A stretch of 64,000 nt of DNA from JAGOPY01 sp964619555 (GCA_964619555.1 CAZUDV010000002.1:265109-329108), one strand, 5' to 3'; counted from the first letter of the stretch, positions 45,622 through 55,366 are shown. Program-made: numbers and translations. Notes: generated from the sequence alone by a model not told the origin.

Positions 45622-47493
45622 ATGCCAGTAAAATACATTCCATATTACCCAAACACGGTTGAAGGACAAGCCATTTTGGACAACATCACCCGAACACAAC
45701 GTGTATTGCGATACCGTGAAAATGATAAAGTTTATGACCGAATTAAAAGAGGTATGCCCTACTATGAAGTTGAAATCATTGAAACGGTCGGAAAACCTTC
45801 TGAAAATTTGGTAATTCGTGGAGAGTGTATTTCTGCTTGTGCCTACTTGAAAGAGCAAGGTATAAAAGTGGACTTGGTTTACATTGACCCACCCTTTGCC
45901 AGTGGTGCAGATTATGCCAAAAAAGTTTACCTGAGAAGAAACCCAAAATTGGCTGAAAAAATAGCTGCTGCCGAGCAGGAAATGGACATTGACGAACTCA
46001 AAGCATTTGAGGAAAAAATGTATGGTGATATTTGGCAGAAAGAAGATTACCTGAATTGGATGTATGAAAACTTGCTGGCTATTAAATCAATTATGAGTGA
46101 AACAGCAAGCATTTATGTTCATCTCGACACAAAGATTGGTCATTATGTAAAGATTTTATTAGATGAAATTTTTGGAGAGGATAAATTTATTAATGAAATC
46201 ATTTGGCACTACGAAGACAAATTTGCAACTGGGGGGAAAAGATTAGATAAAAATCACGATACCATTTTCCTTTATTCCAATGACGAGGATTACATTTTTA
46301 ATCCAATCATTATTCCTAAAGATGAAACAACAAAAAGGGCTCTAAGAAAAAAAGTCGATGGTAAAACTGTTGAAGTAAGGGATGAAAATGGAAACAAGAT
46401 TATTGTTGAGTATTCAGAGAAAAAAGCGGATGATGTTTGGGATTTAGGTAGAACAATTTCAAAGAATGACCTTAGAGATTACGCCACACAAAAACCTGAA
46501 CCACTTTTGGAGAGAATTATTACTGCAAGTAGTAATGAATATAGAGATGAGGAGAAAACAGAAAAAATGATTGTTGCAGACTTCTTTGGTGGAAGTGGAG
46601 TTGCTGCAATGGTTGCTAATAGATTAGGGCGAAATTTCATTCACGTTGACATTGGAATAAATAGCATACAGACAGTTAGAGATACTTTAATTGCCTCAAA
46701 AGCCGAATTCCAAGTTTTGGAAATTAAAGACGGAGTTAGCTTATTCCGTAATCCACAACAAACTATGGACAAGTTGGCAACCATAATTCCCGGTTTGCAA
46801 AGGAATGTTTCAGGCATCAGTAATTTTTGGTTTGGTGTAGTAACAGAAGCAAAGTTGGGAACAGTTCCGGTATATGTGCCCAACCTGCTCAATACACAGG
46901 AAAAAGTTTTAGACATTCCGACCATTAATACTATTATCAATCAGGAATTACAAAATTTGGAAGTCAACGCCAAAAAAGTAATTGTTTATTACATTGACAT
47001 TGACGACCCAAAGGCAGTAGAAAAATTCATCAAAGAAAACAATGCCACCGAAATTGAAGTAGAACTCAAAGACCTGAAAAACCTGCTTCACGAAATTGTG
47101 ATTGAGGATATTGTAGAATTTAATACCACAAAAACCAAAGAGGGCTACGAAACCGAAATTACCAAATTCATTAGCGACCGACTTATTCAAAAAATCAATG
47201 AGTTCAACCAAAAAGGCAACCTGCAATCATTAACCAAAGGAAAAAAGTTTGAACCTATCAGCATCAGCGAAGAAGGTTTGGAACTAATTGAACTCATTTC
47301 GCTGGATTGTGAAAATTCAGAAGGTCAATGGCACAGCAGCACCGAAGTTAAGATTGATAAACTTGGTTATGTGATTAAGGACGGAACCAAAACAAAAGAA
47401 TTTTGGGATGGTAAAATTACAAGCGATAAGAAACCAAAAAGAATAAAAATCAGGAATATCAGTGGTGATGAAACAATAAAGGTAATTGAATAA
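45622..47493 (+). CDS. type III DNA adenine methyltransferase subunit (Mod)
   Basis: This 623-residue beta-class N6-adenine methyltransferase has motif IV DPPF (YIDPPFASG, about residue 90) preceding the SAM-binding motif I (ADFFGGSGVAAMVANRLGRN, about 318-335). The long C-terminal half should hold the target-recognition region. No simple-sequence repeats of the phase-variable type are seen. It pairs with the Res gene 3 bp upstream. Confidence 0.93.
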   Translation: MPVKYIPYYPNTVEGQAILDNITRTQRVLRYRENDKVYDRIKRGMPYYEVEIIETVGKPSENLVIRGECISACAYLKEQGIKVDLVYIDPPFASGADYAKKVYLRRNPKLAEKIAAAEQEMDIDELKAFEEKMYGDIWQKEDYLNWMYENLLAIKSIMSETASIYVHLDTKIGHYVKILLDEIFGEDKFINEIIWHYEDKFATGGKRLDKNHDTIFLYSNDEDYIFNPIIIPKDETTKRALRKKVDGKTVEVRDENGNKIIVEYSEKKADDVWDLGRTISKNDLRDYATQKPEPLLERIITASSNEYRDEEKTEKMIVADFFGGSGVAAMVANRLGRNFIHVDIGINSIQTVRDTLIASKAEFQVLEIKDGVSLFRNPQQTMDKLATIIPGLQRNVSGISNFWFGVVTEAKLGTVPVYVPNLLNTQEKVLDIPTINTIINQELQNLEVNAKKVIVYYIDIDDPKAVEKFIKENNATEIEVELKDLKNLLHEIVIEDIVEFNTTKTKEGYETEITKFISDRLIQKINEFNQKGNLQSLTKGKKFEPISISEEGLELIELISLDCENSEGQWHSSTEVKIDKLGYVIKDGTKTKEFWDGKITSDKKPKRIKIRNISGDETIKVIE

Positions 47494-47498
47494 ATTTA

Positions 47499-50156
47499 AT
47501 GACCATGAAACCAAACGGAGCAAAATTCTATAAATGTGCTTTGCAAGTTAATTCTTATCTGTACAACAATAAATACAGAAAAGGCGAGAAATTTGACGAA
47601 AATAAATATAATAATGAAATTTTAAAGATTTGTCAGGAAGAAAACATACAGGTAGTTGGATTAGCCGAACATGGTGACGTAAATTCAACGGAGAACCTGC
47701 GAAAGCTTCTGCAAGAAAATGGAATTATCGTGTTCCCCGGATTTGAATTGTGTAGTGCAGAAAAAATTCATATTATCAGCCTTTTCCCGGATGACAAAGA
47801 CGCCAATTGGCTAAATCAAATGTTGGGAAGCTTGCAAGGAACTGCCTTTAGTGCAAACCAAACAACTGACAAATCTTCTTTAAAATACATAGAGATTGCT
47901 GAGAAAGTAATTGAGGCAGGTGGAATAACCTATGCTGCTCATGTGCATGAAGAAAACGGTTTATTGGTGGTAAATGATGGTTCAGGTGGTCATCCGGATA
48001 TTTGGAAAAATGAAAAGTTGGTATTAGCTGTTCAAATTAATAAAGAAAAAGTTGAGGATTTAGACCAAAAATACAGGCAAATTATCCAAAACGATGATAC
48101 AAACTATAAAAGAATACGCAAGGTAGCCGTAATTCATGCTAAAGATGTAGAAAAGCCGGAAACACTTAAAAATCCAATGGCAAGTTGCTATATCAAAATG
48201 GACAAACCAAGTATTGAAGGGTTAAGACAGGCATTTTTGGACGGGGAATCAAGGATACGTTTGTTTTCTCAACTAAAAGAAGAAAAACACTCCAGAATAT
48301 TAAACCTTAAAGTTTCTTCAAACTTTTTTTCTGATGACTTTAGCTTAAATTTCAACGATAATCTTAATACCTTGATAGGTGGTAGAGGAACCGGAAAAAG
48401 CACATTGCTGGAAGCCATTCGCTACGGATTAGATATTCCTTATCAATCGGTCGAAGCCAAAAGAAGGGCAGTTGAAATTTTAACAAGTAATTTTTCAAAC
48501 GGCAAAATTATTATCGAAGTTTTTTCTTCAAGGTATAATAAAAAATTTACTGTAGAGCGGAATTTCGGTCAGCCACAAATCATCAAAAATGAAGATGGGA
48601 GTTTATCTTTTCTCTCTGTTAAAGATATTCTCCCCGAAATAAAAATGTTTGGGCAAAATGAAATTTTTGAATTTGCTGAAAAAACCGAAAACCATGTAAA
48701 ACTCATAGAACAACTTCTTCCAGAGCTAAAGGATAAGCTACCTGAAATACAAAAACTCTTAAGAGAAAACCGAATTAAACTGATACAAACCAAAGAAATA
48801 TTAGATGAACTGGAAACAAAATTTAATCGTGAGAAACAATTACAAGAGCGGTTAAACAATCTAAAGGCATTAGGATTAGACAAAAAATTTGAAGAGCAGA
48901 ATATTTACAACAAAGAAGAAGCAATCATCAAACGAAGTGATAGCGAATTTAAGGAAATACAATCGCTTGTTGAAGAATTGGAGCGAAACATCTCTGCCGT
49001 TGATTTACACTATTTAAGTGCTGATGCATTGGAAGATTATATCAATGCTGAAAAATTGACTTCACTTAAACCGGCTTGGGAGAAATTTATTTCTGAAATG
49101 CAGAAAGCCATTAGTATCATAAGAACGGCCGAAAAAACTTTTGTTACTCAGTCGGATGAAATAAAACAACAATGGCAGAAGGCAAAAGAACAATTTGAAA
49201 ATGAGTTTCAGAAACTCATCAACAAATTGCCTGATAGTGGCGGAAGAAAAGGAAGCGACATTGCCCGGGAGTATTCTCAAATTAGTAAAGAGCTTTCTTC
49301 TATGCAGGGTTTAACTAATCAGCGGGTGCAAAATAAAAAATTATTTGATGAGCTGATAAAAAAACGCAAAGAATTATTGGCTGCTCTAAATAGCGAAATT
49401 GATGAGCGTTTTGATTTGATATTTAAGAAGATTAAGTCATTAAACAAAAATGCATTAAATGGAAAAATGCAATTAGAAGTTAAGAAATGGGGGAATTGTA
49501 AACCTCTTAAAGATTTTTTATTAAATATCGAGGGTTTGGGTGAAAAAAAATTACAATGGATAAATGAACAGCCGTCCACTTTTAATATCCTTCAATTTGT
49601 AAAGGATATAAGAGAATCAAATGAATCGAACTTCAAAGAAACCTACCATTTAACACCCGGAGTAGCTTCTACGCTCAAAAAGTTGCCGGAAGAAAAAATC
49701 TGGGAATTGGAGGAAATTGCTTTGACAGAAACAGTAACTATCAAACTGAATGTAGGCGATGAAGAAAACCCAACATTTAAAGAGATAAGTGAATTATCCT
49801 CGGGTCAAAAATGTACAGCGATATTAAATTTATTACTACTCAATAACAATGACCCATTAATTATTGACCAACCGGAAGATAATCTGGATAATGCCTTCAT
49901 AGCTGAAAATATAGTAAAAGAATTACGCATACAAAAGGAATCACGGCAATTCATTTTCAGTACACACAACGCCAATATACCGGTTTTTGGCGATGCTGAA
50001 TGGATTGGCGTGATGGAAATTGAAAATGGTGAATGCCTATTGAAAGATGAAAATATTGGTTCCATTGATAATAAATCGCTACGGCCGAAAATCGAAAATA
50101 TTTTGGAAGGTGGCAAATATGCCTTTGAAACCAGAAGGTTAAAATATAATTACTAA
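47499..50156 (+). CDS. TrlF-like protein: degenerate PHP domain plus ABC-type ATPase
   Basis: This 885-residue protein has an N-terminal PHP-like region (about residues 10-240; VVGLAEHGDV, FPGFELCS, YAAHVHEE) fused to a SMC/RecN-type ATPase: Walker A IGGRGTGKST (about 293), a long coiled coil (about 400-640), signature LSSGQKC (about 766) and Walker B LIIDQPEDNLDN. The first metal motif normally HxH in PHP domains reads QVN here (CALQVNSYLY), so phosphoesterase activity may be altered. It is 5 bp after mod, in an R-M cassette, which suggests a defence role. Confidence 0.85.
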   Translation: MTMKPNGAKFYKCALQVNSYLYNNKYRKGEKFDENKYNNEILKICQEENIQVVGLAEHGDVNSTENLRKLLQENGIIVFPGFELCSAEKIHIISLFPDDKDANWLNQMLGSLQGTAFSANQTTDKSSLKYIEIAEKVIEAGGITYAAHVHEENGLLVVNDGSGGHPDIWKNEKLVLAVQINKEKVEDLDQKYRQIIQNDDTNYKRIRKVAVIHAKDVEKPETLKNPMASCYIKMDKPSIEGLRQAFLDGESRIRLFSQLKEEKHSRILNLKVSSNFFSDDFSLNFNDNLNTLIGGRGTGKSTLLEAIRYGLDIPYQSVEAKRRAVEILTSNFSNGKIIIEVFSSRYNKKFTVERNFGQPQIIKNEDGSLSFLSVKDILPEIKMFGQNEIFEFAEKTENHVKLIEQLLPELKDKLPEIQKLLRENRIKLIQTKEILDELETKFNREKQLQERLNNLKALGLDKKFEEQNIYNKEEAIIKRSDSEFKEIQSLVEELERNISAVDLHYLSADALEDYINAEKLTSLKPAWEKFISEMQKAISIIRTAEKTFVTQSDEIKQQWQKAKEQFENEFQKLINKLPDSGGRKGSDIAREYSQISKELSSMQGLTNQRVQNKKLFDELIKKRKELLAALNSEIDERFDLIFKKIKSLNKNALNGKMQLEVKKWGNCKPLKDFLLNIEGLGEKKLQWINEQPSTFNILQFVKDIRESNESNFKETYHLTPGVASTLKKLPEEKIWELEEIALTETVTIKLNVGDEENPTFKEISELSSGQKCTAILNLLLLNNNDPLIIDQPEDNLDNAFIAENIVKELRIQKESRQFIFSTHNANIPVFGDAEWIGVMEIENGECLLKDENIGSIDNKSLRPKIENILEGGKYAFETRRLKYNY

Positions 50157-50169
50157 AAAATTTAAGGAT

Positions 50170-51378
50170 ATGACTTATCAGGAATTACTTGAAATAATTG
50201 CTAATCCGGAGAATTCAAAAGTCGAATTTAAACTCGATAGCGAGCGACCGGAACGTATTGCTAAAGAAATTGTAGCTTTCGCTAATTTCAGAGGAGGAAG
50301 TATTTTCTTTGGTATTGATAATGATAGGAATATTAAAGGTATTAATAGAGAAAATTTTGAAGAATGGTTAATGGACACGGTATTTGGCAGATACATCACA
50401 CCATCTATAATTCCAATCTACGAAGAAATTAATACACCGGAAGGGAGAGTAGCTATAGTTACCATAGAACAAGGCATTCACAAGCCCTATTATGTAAAGG
50501 AAGGAGAGCGAGAAACACCCTATATTAGAATTGGTTCTACTTCCCAAATTGCAAAAGGAGAACAATTGTTGCGTTTAGCTCAGGAGGCCGGTTCTTATCA
50601 CTTCGAAGTTGCACCGGTTTCAGGTTCTTCTATTGATGACATAGATATTGAGCTTTTTATGAACTATTATAAAAGAGAATTTGATGAGGATTTATCAGAT
50701 GCTAACAAGAATGAACTTATTGAAAAACTAAGTCAGCTCGATTTGCTTGTAAAAAATTCTTTTAATAACTATTCAGCCAGCATTGCCGGGCTGGTAATTT
50801 TTGGGAAAAACGCAGGTAAATTTCTTTACAACCATGGATTTAGAGTTATTCACTATTCAGGCAGCGAAATCGAGATTAATCACAATTTTGATCAAACCTA
50901 TGTCCTACCATTAGCAAATTTTAAAAACCCGAATGGCGAAATTGTTAGAAGCGGTCTGATAGAAGCAGTTATAAATAAATTACGTGAAATATATGCAAGT
51001 GAAGAACTTATTGATGGTATCCACAGAGAAAACAAATGGAAAATACCGGAGAGAGTGCTTCGTGAGTTGTTAGTGAATGCCGTAATTCATCGAGATTATA
51101 CAAAAAAAAACAGAAATGAAATCAGAATATTCAGTAACAGAATAGAGGTAGAAAGTCAGGGACGCTTACCCAACACACTTACCATAGAAAAAATAAAAGC
51201 AGGTCAGAAGTTTCAGCGAAATCCTATATTAGTCAGATTTGCGCAAGATTTTGGATTGATGGAACATAAAGGTTTGGGAATACGGAAAATAGTTATGGAA
51301 ACTCTTCGAAATACTGGTATAGGCGAAGCATTACTGGAAGAAACAGATGAAACATTTAAAGTAAGTATTTTTTATTAA
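50170..51378 (+). CDS. AlbA_2 (Schlafen-like) / HATPase regulator-type protein
   Basis: This 402-residue protein has an N-terminal AlbA_2 domain (SKVEFKLDSERPERIAKEI, then FANFRGGSIFFGIDNDR) and a C-terminal GHKL-like ATPase region (ELLVNAVIHRDY about residue 300, GLGIRKI). Such proteins are often annotated as putative transcriptional regulators or RecG-like, and they recur in defence islands. It is the last of five genes in the R-M cassette, 13 bp after the TrlF-like gene. Its precise role is unknown. Confidence 0.87.
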   Translation: MTYQELLEIIANPENSKVEFKLDSERPERIAKEIVAFANFRGGSIFFGIDNDRNIKGINRENFEEWLMDTVFGRYITPSIIPIYEEINTPEGRVAIVTIEQGIHKPYYVKEGERETPYIRIGSTSQIAKGEQLLRLAQEAGSYHFEVAPVSGSSIDDIDIELFMNYYKREFDEDLSDANKNELIEKLSQLDLLVKNSFNNYSASIAGLVIFGKNAGKFLYNHGFRVIHYSGSEIEINHNFDQTYVLPLANFKNPNGEIVRSGLIEAVINKLREIYASEELIDGIHRENKWKIPERVLRELLVNAVIHRDYTKKNRNEIRIFSNRIEVESQGRLPNTLTIEKIKAGQKFQRNPILVRFAQDFGLMEHKGLGIRKIVMETLRNTGIGEALLEETDETFKVSIFY

Positions 51379-51508
51379 GGCAATAGTAATTGGATATACT
51401 ATTCTTAAAAAATGAAACCATCTTTCATAGTCATACACATTGGCAAGCCACGGCCAAGCCGGCACACAAGCCAAAGCTTGCCAAAGAGTATGCCTGTCCC
51501 ACGCTGAA

Positions 51509-51553
51509 AAGAAAAAATTAAAAATTCCCTTCCCTTTTAAAAATTTTAAAAAC
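51509..51553 (-). repeat. subterminal inverted repeat of cassette 1, right arm
   Basis: AAGAAAAAATTAAAAAT and AAAAATTTTAAAAAC, the reverse complements of the two blocks at 42240-42281, with a different spacer between them. It lies about 100 bp before the terminal attC-like site. Confidence 0.7.
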
Positions 51554-51646
51554 GTCAACCCACAAACCGACATAAAAACATTAGGACAATTGGTTGCAAA
51601 ACACAATAAAGACAAGGTTTGCAAAACACGGACGACAAGAACGCCA

Positions 51647-51782
51647 GCCTGTAACAGCGTGTATGTGGCAATAACGGTTGAAGTGGTAAATCGAAGGTCT
51701 GTGCTTCTAAGAAACTTTGTGCTAAATGGACAGGAAAGTGCTTCTAATCCGCTACTGCACATACACGCAAACCGTTAGCCCC
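51647..51782. other. attC-like site A (end of cassette 1)
   Basis: The site starts GCCTGTAAC and ends GTTAGCCCC. Next to the outer boxes, GCGTGTATGTG (51658-51668) pairs with CACATACACGC (51758-51768), giving an outer and an inner stem with unpaired bases between, as in attC. The core sequence differs from sites B-E, so it is a second attC subtype. Crossover is expected at G51774|T51775. Confidence 0.62.
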
Positions 51783-51831
51783 AATAATTTTTATGATGAT
51801 TTTTGGAAAATGCTGATAGCCATTCTGTAGA

Positions 51832-54800
51832 TCATCTGACGATCACCACGGTTCCGACTATTGTTTTTTCTCCTTCAACCCCAGGAAACCCCTCAACCTG
51901 AAATGTGATCCTGTAGACATATGCCCCTTCGGGGCAATGTTTTCCGTTCTTAGTGCCATCCCACCCCTGACCAATATTCTCCGTCTCAAACACCTGCCCA
52001 CCCCATCTATCGAACACCCTCATTGAGAAATGCGAAATGGTACTGACACTGGGGATTGGTCTAAATACGTCGTTCCTCCCGTCTCCATCCGGCATAAAAG
52101 CATTGGGGATGTAGAAATACTGCGAAGGCTCGAATGGCGGCTCTTCTCGCAGGACAATGTAAACTGAATCGTTCCCAAAGCAGCCGGCCTGGGACTCCAT
52201 CTCAACCGAGTACATCCCTTCAGAGTAAATTTCGATGCTTTCGGTGCTGTCGCCATTGTTCCAGAGGTAATGCGCCTGGCCGGACCCTGCTTCCAGGATA
52301 TAGCCCGGATCCACCACCAATGTATCTGAACCGTGAAATGCTGCAACAGGGTTATCGCTGACGATCAGGGTGATGGTCTTCTGGTCGGTGCAGCCCATGA
52401 GGTCGGTGGCCAGCAGGGTGTAGTCGCCGGCATCGGCTTCGGTGACGCTCCAGAAGGCCGGGTCGTTTTCGCTGCTGTGCCCGTCGGGCCAGGTCCAGAG
52501 GTAGGTGAAGGGCCCCTGGTTGCCCCAGGCGATACTGATGAAGCTGACATAGTCACCCATGCAGACGGTCTTGATGTCTGTCGCCGGGGAGATGATCATG
52601 GGCGGCTCGTAAATAGTTACCTGTCCGGCGGAGAACTGGGCCGGGATGGTGTCGCCTGCCGTATTGGTGAAGGCGCTGCCGGTCGGACCGGTGTACCAGT
52701 CCAATAGACCAGGACCGGCCTGAAGGGGGGTGAACACCAACTCGGCAATGGCCTGTTGATTGAGCAAGGTCACCGGGACGGCGTCCTGCCACATCAGGGT
52801 GATCTCCCCGGCGGCCTGGTTCACCGTGCCATTGAAGTTAGCCGAAAGCTCCGGGATGACGTTGGCATAGCCGTCGCACTGCAGGCTGGAGGCATTGTAG
52901 CTCAGCTTCAGCTCAAAGGCGGCTACATTGTTAAAGTTGCTCACCTCGATGGGTACTGTGGCGGAGTTGCCCAGGCAATGATCTCCCGGGCCGGTGACGG
53001 CCTGCAGCCAGGTGAGGACCTCGTTCAGCACTTCCACCGTGAAGCTGGTGTCGCAGTCGTTCTCATCCTTCACCACGCAAAGGTAGGTCCCTGCGGATAA
53101 ATCATTGAATGTTCCATTGTTCGATTGCCAGTTGTTACCGTTGTCGATGGAGAACAGAAGCACTGGTGTGCTGCCGGTGGCAGTGATCTCAATGGCGCCA
53201 TTTTGCTGCCCGTCGGTCTCGTTGGTGACGGTTGTCTGGGTGACCTGCGGACCGGGAATATCGTCCAAAATAACCGGATTGCCATCATAAAAACCTTCAC
53301 AGCCGTTGATATCCTGTATCCTGACGATATATTCTCCCGGGGGAAGGTCTTCAAAAATACTGTCAGGCTGGTAATTCAGGCCGTCGTTGATAGAATATTC
53401 CATCTCAGAGCCCGATGGCGAGAAGGCTGAGATGATCAGTTGCCCGTCTGCCCGGAAGCAGTGAGGCTGCATGGCCTGTACCTGGGTAACCTCCAAGCTG
53501 CCGGCATCGTTGATGGTGTAAGTGGCAGTGGCGCTTTCGCAGCCGTTGGCATCGGTGATGGTGAGGAAGTACTGCCCGGCGGGCAAGTTGAACACATCGG
53601 GGCCAATGCCGAAGGGGTTGCCGCCCAGGTCCTGCCAGAGGTAGGTAAAGGGGCCGCTGCCCTGTACCGTGATGCCCGTGATGGATCCCGAGTTCCCGCC
53701 GCAGGTAGTGGGAGTAATGATGACAGACAAAGTATCCAGCCCGATATCCGGGAAAAAGCCGACATGGATCGTGTCATGGCCCTGGCATCCGGTTTCCAGG
53801 ATAGTCGCCCGGACCCAATACGTTCCGCTATCGCTTACTGTTATCTGGGAGACGCCGATCTGCCCAGTACTCCAGGAGTAGAGATCGGCAGTGCAATTGG
53901 CGTTCAGTGTGACGGAGGAACCTGGGCAGACCACCGTATCCGTCCCGAGGTCAGGCTGTGGTGTGGGAAAGATCTCGATTTCCCGCGAAGTATGCTCGAA
54001 GCGTCCCGATGGGTACCAGACATCTACCTGAACTTCGTGTATGCCCGGGTTCTGAAAAGCATAGGTAGGCGATAAATCCGTTGAAACACCACCCGGCAAG
54101 AAAGGTTCAAAGGTCCACTGTATACTTGATGGGGTAGGGATGAAGTTGGGAATGAAATGCACGGGAGATCCCTGGCAGCGGTCGCCTTCCCACTCGAAGC
54201 GGTAGAGGTAGTCGAGAAGGATGTTGGGGAGACTATAGGAACCTTTGCCTGGAAACATGTTTATTGCAGTAGGTTGATATTCGCATCCCTGGCCTGAAAC
54301 CCATGGATTGCTTATAACTCCTGAGAAATTGAAATTTTCTCTAGCACAATATATTTTCCCATCTCGAGCTAGTTGTAAGCCATGTGCAGGCCCGTATCCA
54401 ATAAAGATAACTGAATTATTGAAAGCAGTCTGGTCTGCAATATATTGCATATCAAATTGATAAATTCCACTTGTGTCACTTAAAATATTAGCGCCCATAT
54501 ATAAATACTTGGAATCCGGGGAGAATTCTATTCCTGTGAGGGTTAATGGCACGCCACCAGGTTGTTGCAAAGTATACATATAAGTTGCGTTTCCAGTTGA
54601 AGCATCAAAACCGCATATTTCAATCTCGTCATCGGAATGGTAACTCAGAAATAGATATTTTTTATCATATGTAATCTTTAAAAATCCCCAATTTACAAGA
54701 TTTGCCTGTCGATCAGGCATTGTCGACAGCACCGGATTGGGATGAAAGCCTGTTTCATCTACCAAATAAGCGGCAATGGCGTCTTCGTCAAACTTACGAG

Positions 54801-55305
54801 TAATTAACCAAACAGCGTCACTATTTTCTTTCCTGGCCAGGGCGATACGGCCCGCTGCATCAGAGCCGAAAGAAACAGGGATGTCTTTTTCTGTGACAGC
54901 ACCGTGCCCCCCAGCAAGGGTCATGTCCACAATCGAATAATAAAGACCTAGGTTAATTTGGGGATGACGGGCTGTAAACACATAATAAATGTCATTCGTC
55001 CCGGGACAATTTATAATCGCTCTTCCAAAAATTCCCGGATGTATCATGTCTGAGCCGTTCGGCATAATTTCATGGTTTTTATTATAAACATCTCCCTCTC
55101 CGGTATAGAATAATAGGTTTCCAAGGGAATCGGATATTGTCGCACAGCCAAATATTGTGTACATTTGGCTATCATGCACAACCTGTGGTACTCCTGTATT
55201 AAAATTCAACCCGCAATAACGAGCAAAGTACCAATTATTAGCTTGATTTTGCGATAGAGCAATATTTACAATTACTGTTAATAATAATGTGAAGAAGTTC
55301 TTCAT
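51832..55305 (-). CDS. type IX-secreted multidomain surface protein with cohesin-like domain, copy 1
   Basis: I start at the ATG at 55305 (MKNFFTLLL); the frame's earlier start is TTG. The 1,157-residue product has a signal peptide and an N-terminal beta-propeller-like region (about residues 20-370). PKD/SprB-like repeats follow (YLWQDLGGNPFG..., YSINDGLNYQPDS..., FSIDNGNNWQS...). A cohesin-like domain (GNSATVPIEVSNFNNVAAFE ... AIAELVFTPLQAG) and a last ~95-residue gliding-motility/T9SS type B sorting domain (IPNAFMPDGDGRNDVF ... FDRWGGQVFE, GWDGTKNGK, PEGAYVYRI) close the protein. It is probably a surface adhesin or binding protein. The 3' part appears identical to copy 2 and the N-terminal part has diverged. 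Confidence 0.88.
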   Translation of the reverse strand: MKNFFTLLLTVIVNIALSQNQANNWYFARYCGLNFNTGVPQVVHDSQMYTIFGCATISDSLGNLLFYTGEGDVYNKNHEIMPNGSDMIHPGIFGRAIINCPGTNDIYYVFTARHPQINLGLYYSIVDMTLAGGHGAVTEKDIPVSFGSDAAGRIALARKENSDAVWLITRKFDEDAIAAYLVDETGFHPNPVLSTMPDRQANLVNWGFLKITYDKKYLFLSYHSDDEIEICGFDASTGNATYMYTLQQPGGVPLTLTGIEFSPDSKYLYMGANILSDTSGIYQFDMQYIADQTAFNNSVIFIGYGPAHGLQLARDGKIYCARENFNFSGVISNPWVSGQGCEYQPTAINMFPGKGSYSLPNILLDYLYRFEWEGDRCQGSPVHFIPNFIPTPSSIQWTFEPFLPGGVSTDLSPTYAFQNPGIHEVQVDVWYPSGRFEHTSREIEIFPTPQPDLGTDTVVCPGSSVTLNANCTADLYSWSTGQIGVSQITVSDSGTYWVRATILETGCQGHDTIHVGFFPDIGLDTLSVIITPTTCGGNSGSITGITVQGSGPFTYLWQDLGGNPFGIGPDVFNLPAGQYFLTITDANGCESATATYTINDAGSLEVTQVQAMQPHCFRADGQLIISAFSPSGSEMEYSINDGLNYQPDSIFEDLPPGEYIVRIQDINGCEGFYDGNPVILDDIPGPQVTQTTVTNETDGQQNGAIEITATGSTPVLLFSIDNGNNWQSNNGTFNDLSAGTYLCVVKDENDCDTSFTVEVLNEVLTWLQAVTGPGDHCLGNSATVPIEVSNFNNVAAFELKLSYNASSLQCDGYANVIPELSANFNGTVNQAAGEITLMWQDAVPVTLLNQQAIAELVFTPLQAGPGLLDWYTGPTGSAFTNTAGDTIPAQFSAGQVTIYEPPMIISPATDIKTVCMGDYVSFISIAWGNQGPFTYLWTWPDGHSSENDPAFWSVTEADAGDYTLLATDLMGCTDQKTITLIVSDNPVAAFHGSDTLVVDPGYILEAGSGQAHYLWNNGDSTESIEIYSEGMYSVEMESQAGCFGNDSVYIVLREEPPFEPSQYFYIPNAFMPDGDGRNDVFRPIPSVSTISHFSMRVFDRWGGQVFETENIGQGWDGTKNGKHCPEGAYVYRITFQVEGFPGVEGEKTIVGTVVIVR

Positions 55306-55366
55306 TTTATGATTAATTAAAATCAATTGCGGCGACGTATGTCACCGCAATTGATCCAGTTACTAA

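Larger units (their letters stand above)
42089..51774 (+). mobile_element. cassette 1: 9.7-kb integron-like cassette with type III R-M module
   Basis: The unit opens with (G)TTACAGGCAAGCGT and its terminal site opens with the complement ACGCCAGCCTGTAAC (51641-51655), 11 of 13 positions pairing. Between them lie five co-directional genes and noticeably more AT-rich DNA than the chromosome to the left. Bases 42097-42433 hold no gene but contain a hairpin (TTTGGTTTTGC at 42303 with its complement at 42337) and one arm of a subterminal inverted repeat. Confidence 0.6.

Noticed and set aside
45622..47493. Phase-variable repeats in the type III mod gene
   Set aside because: Such repeats are common in some mod genes, so I looked for di-, tetra- and pentanucleotide runs and found none.
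51440..51778. 112-codon plus-strand open frame
   Set aside because: It runs through the subterminal repeat and attC-like site A, has no domain or sensible composition and is explained by the non-coding repeats.
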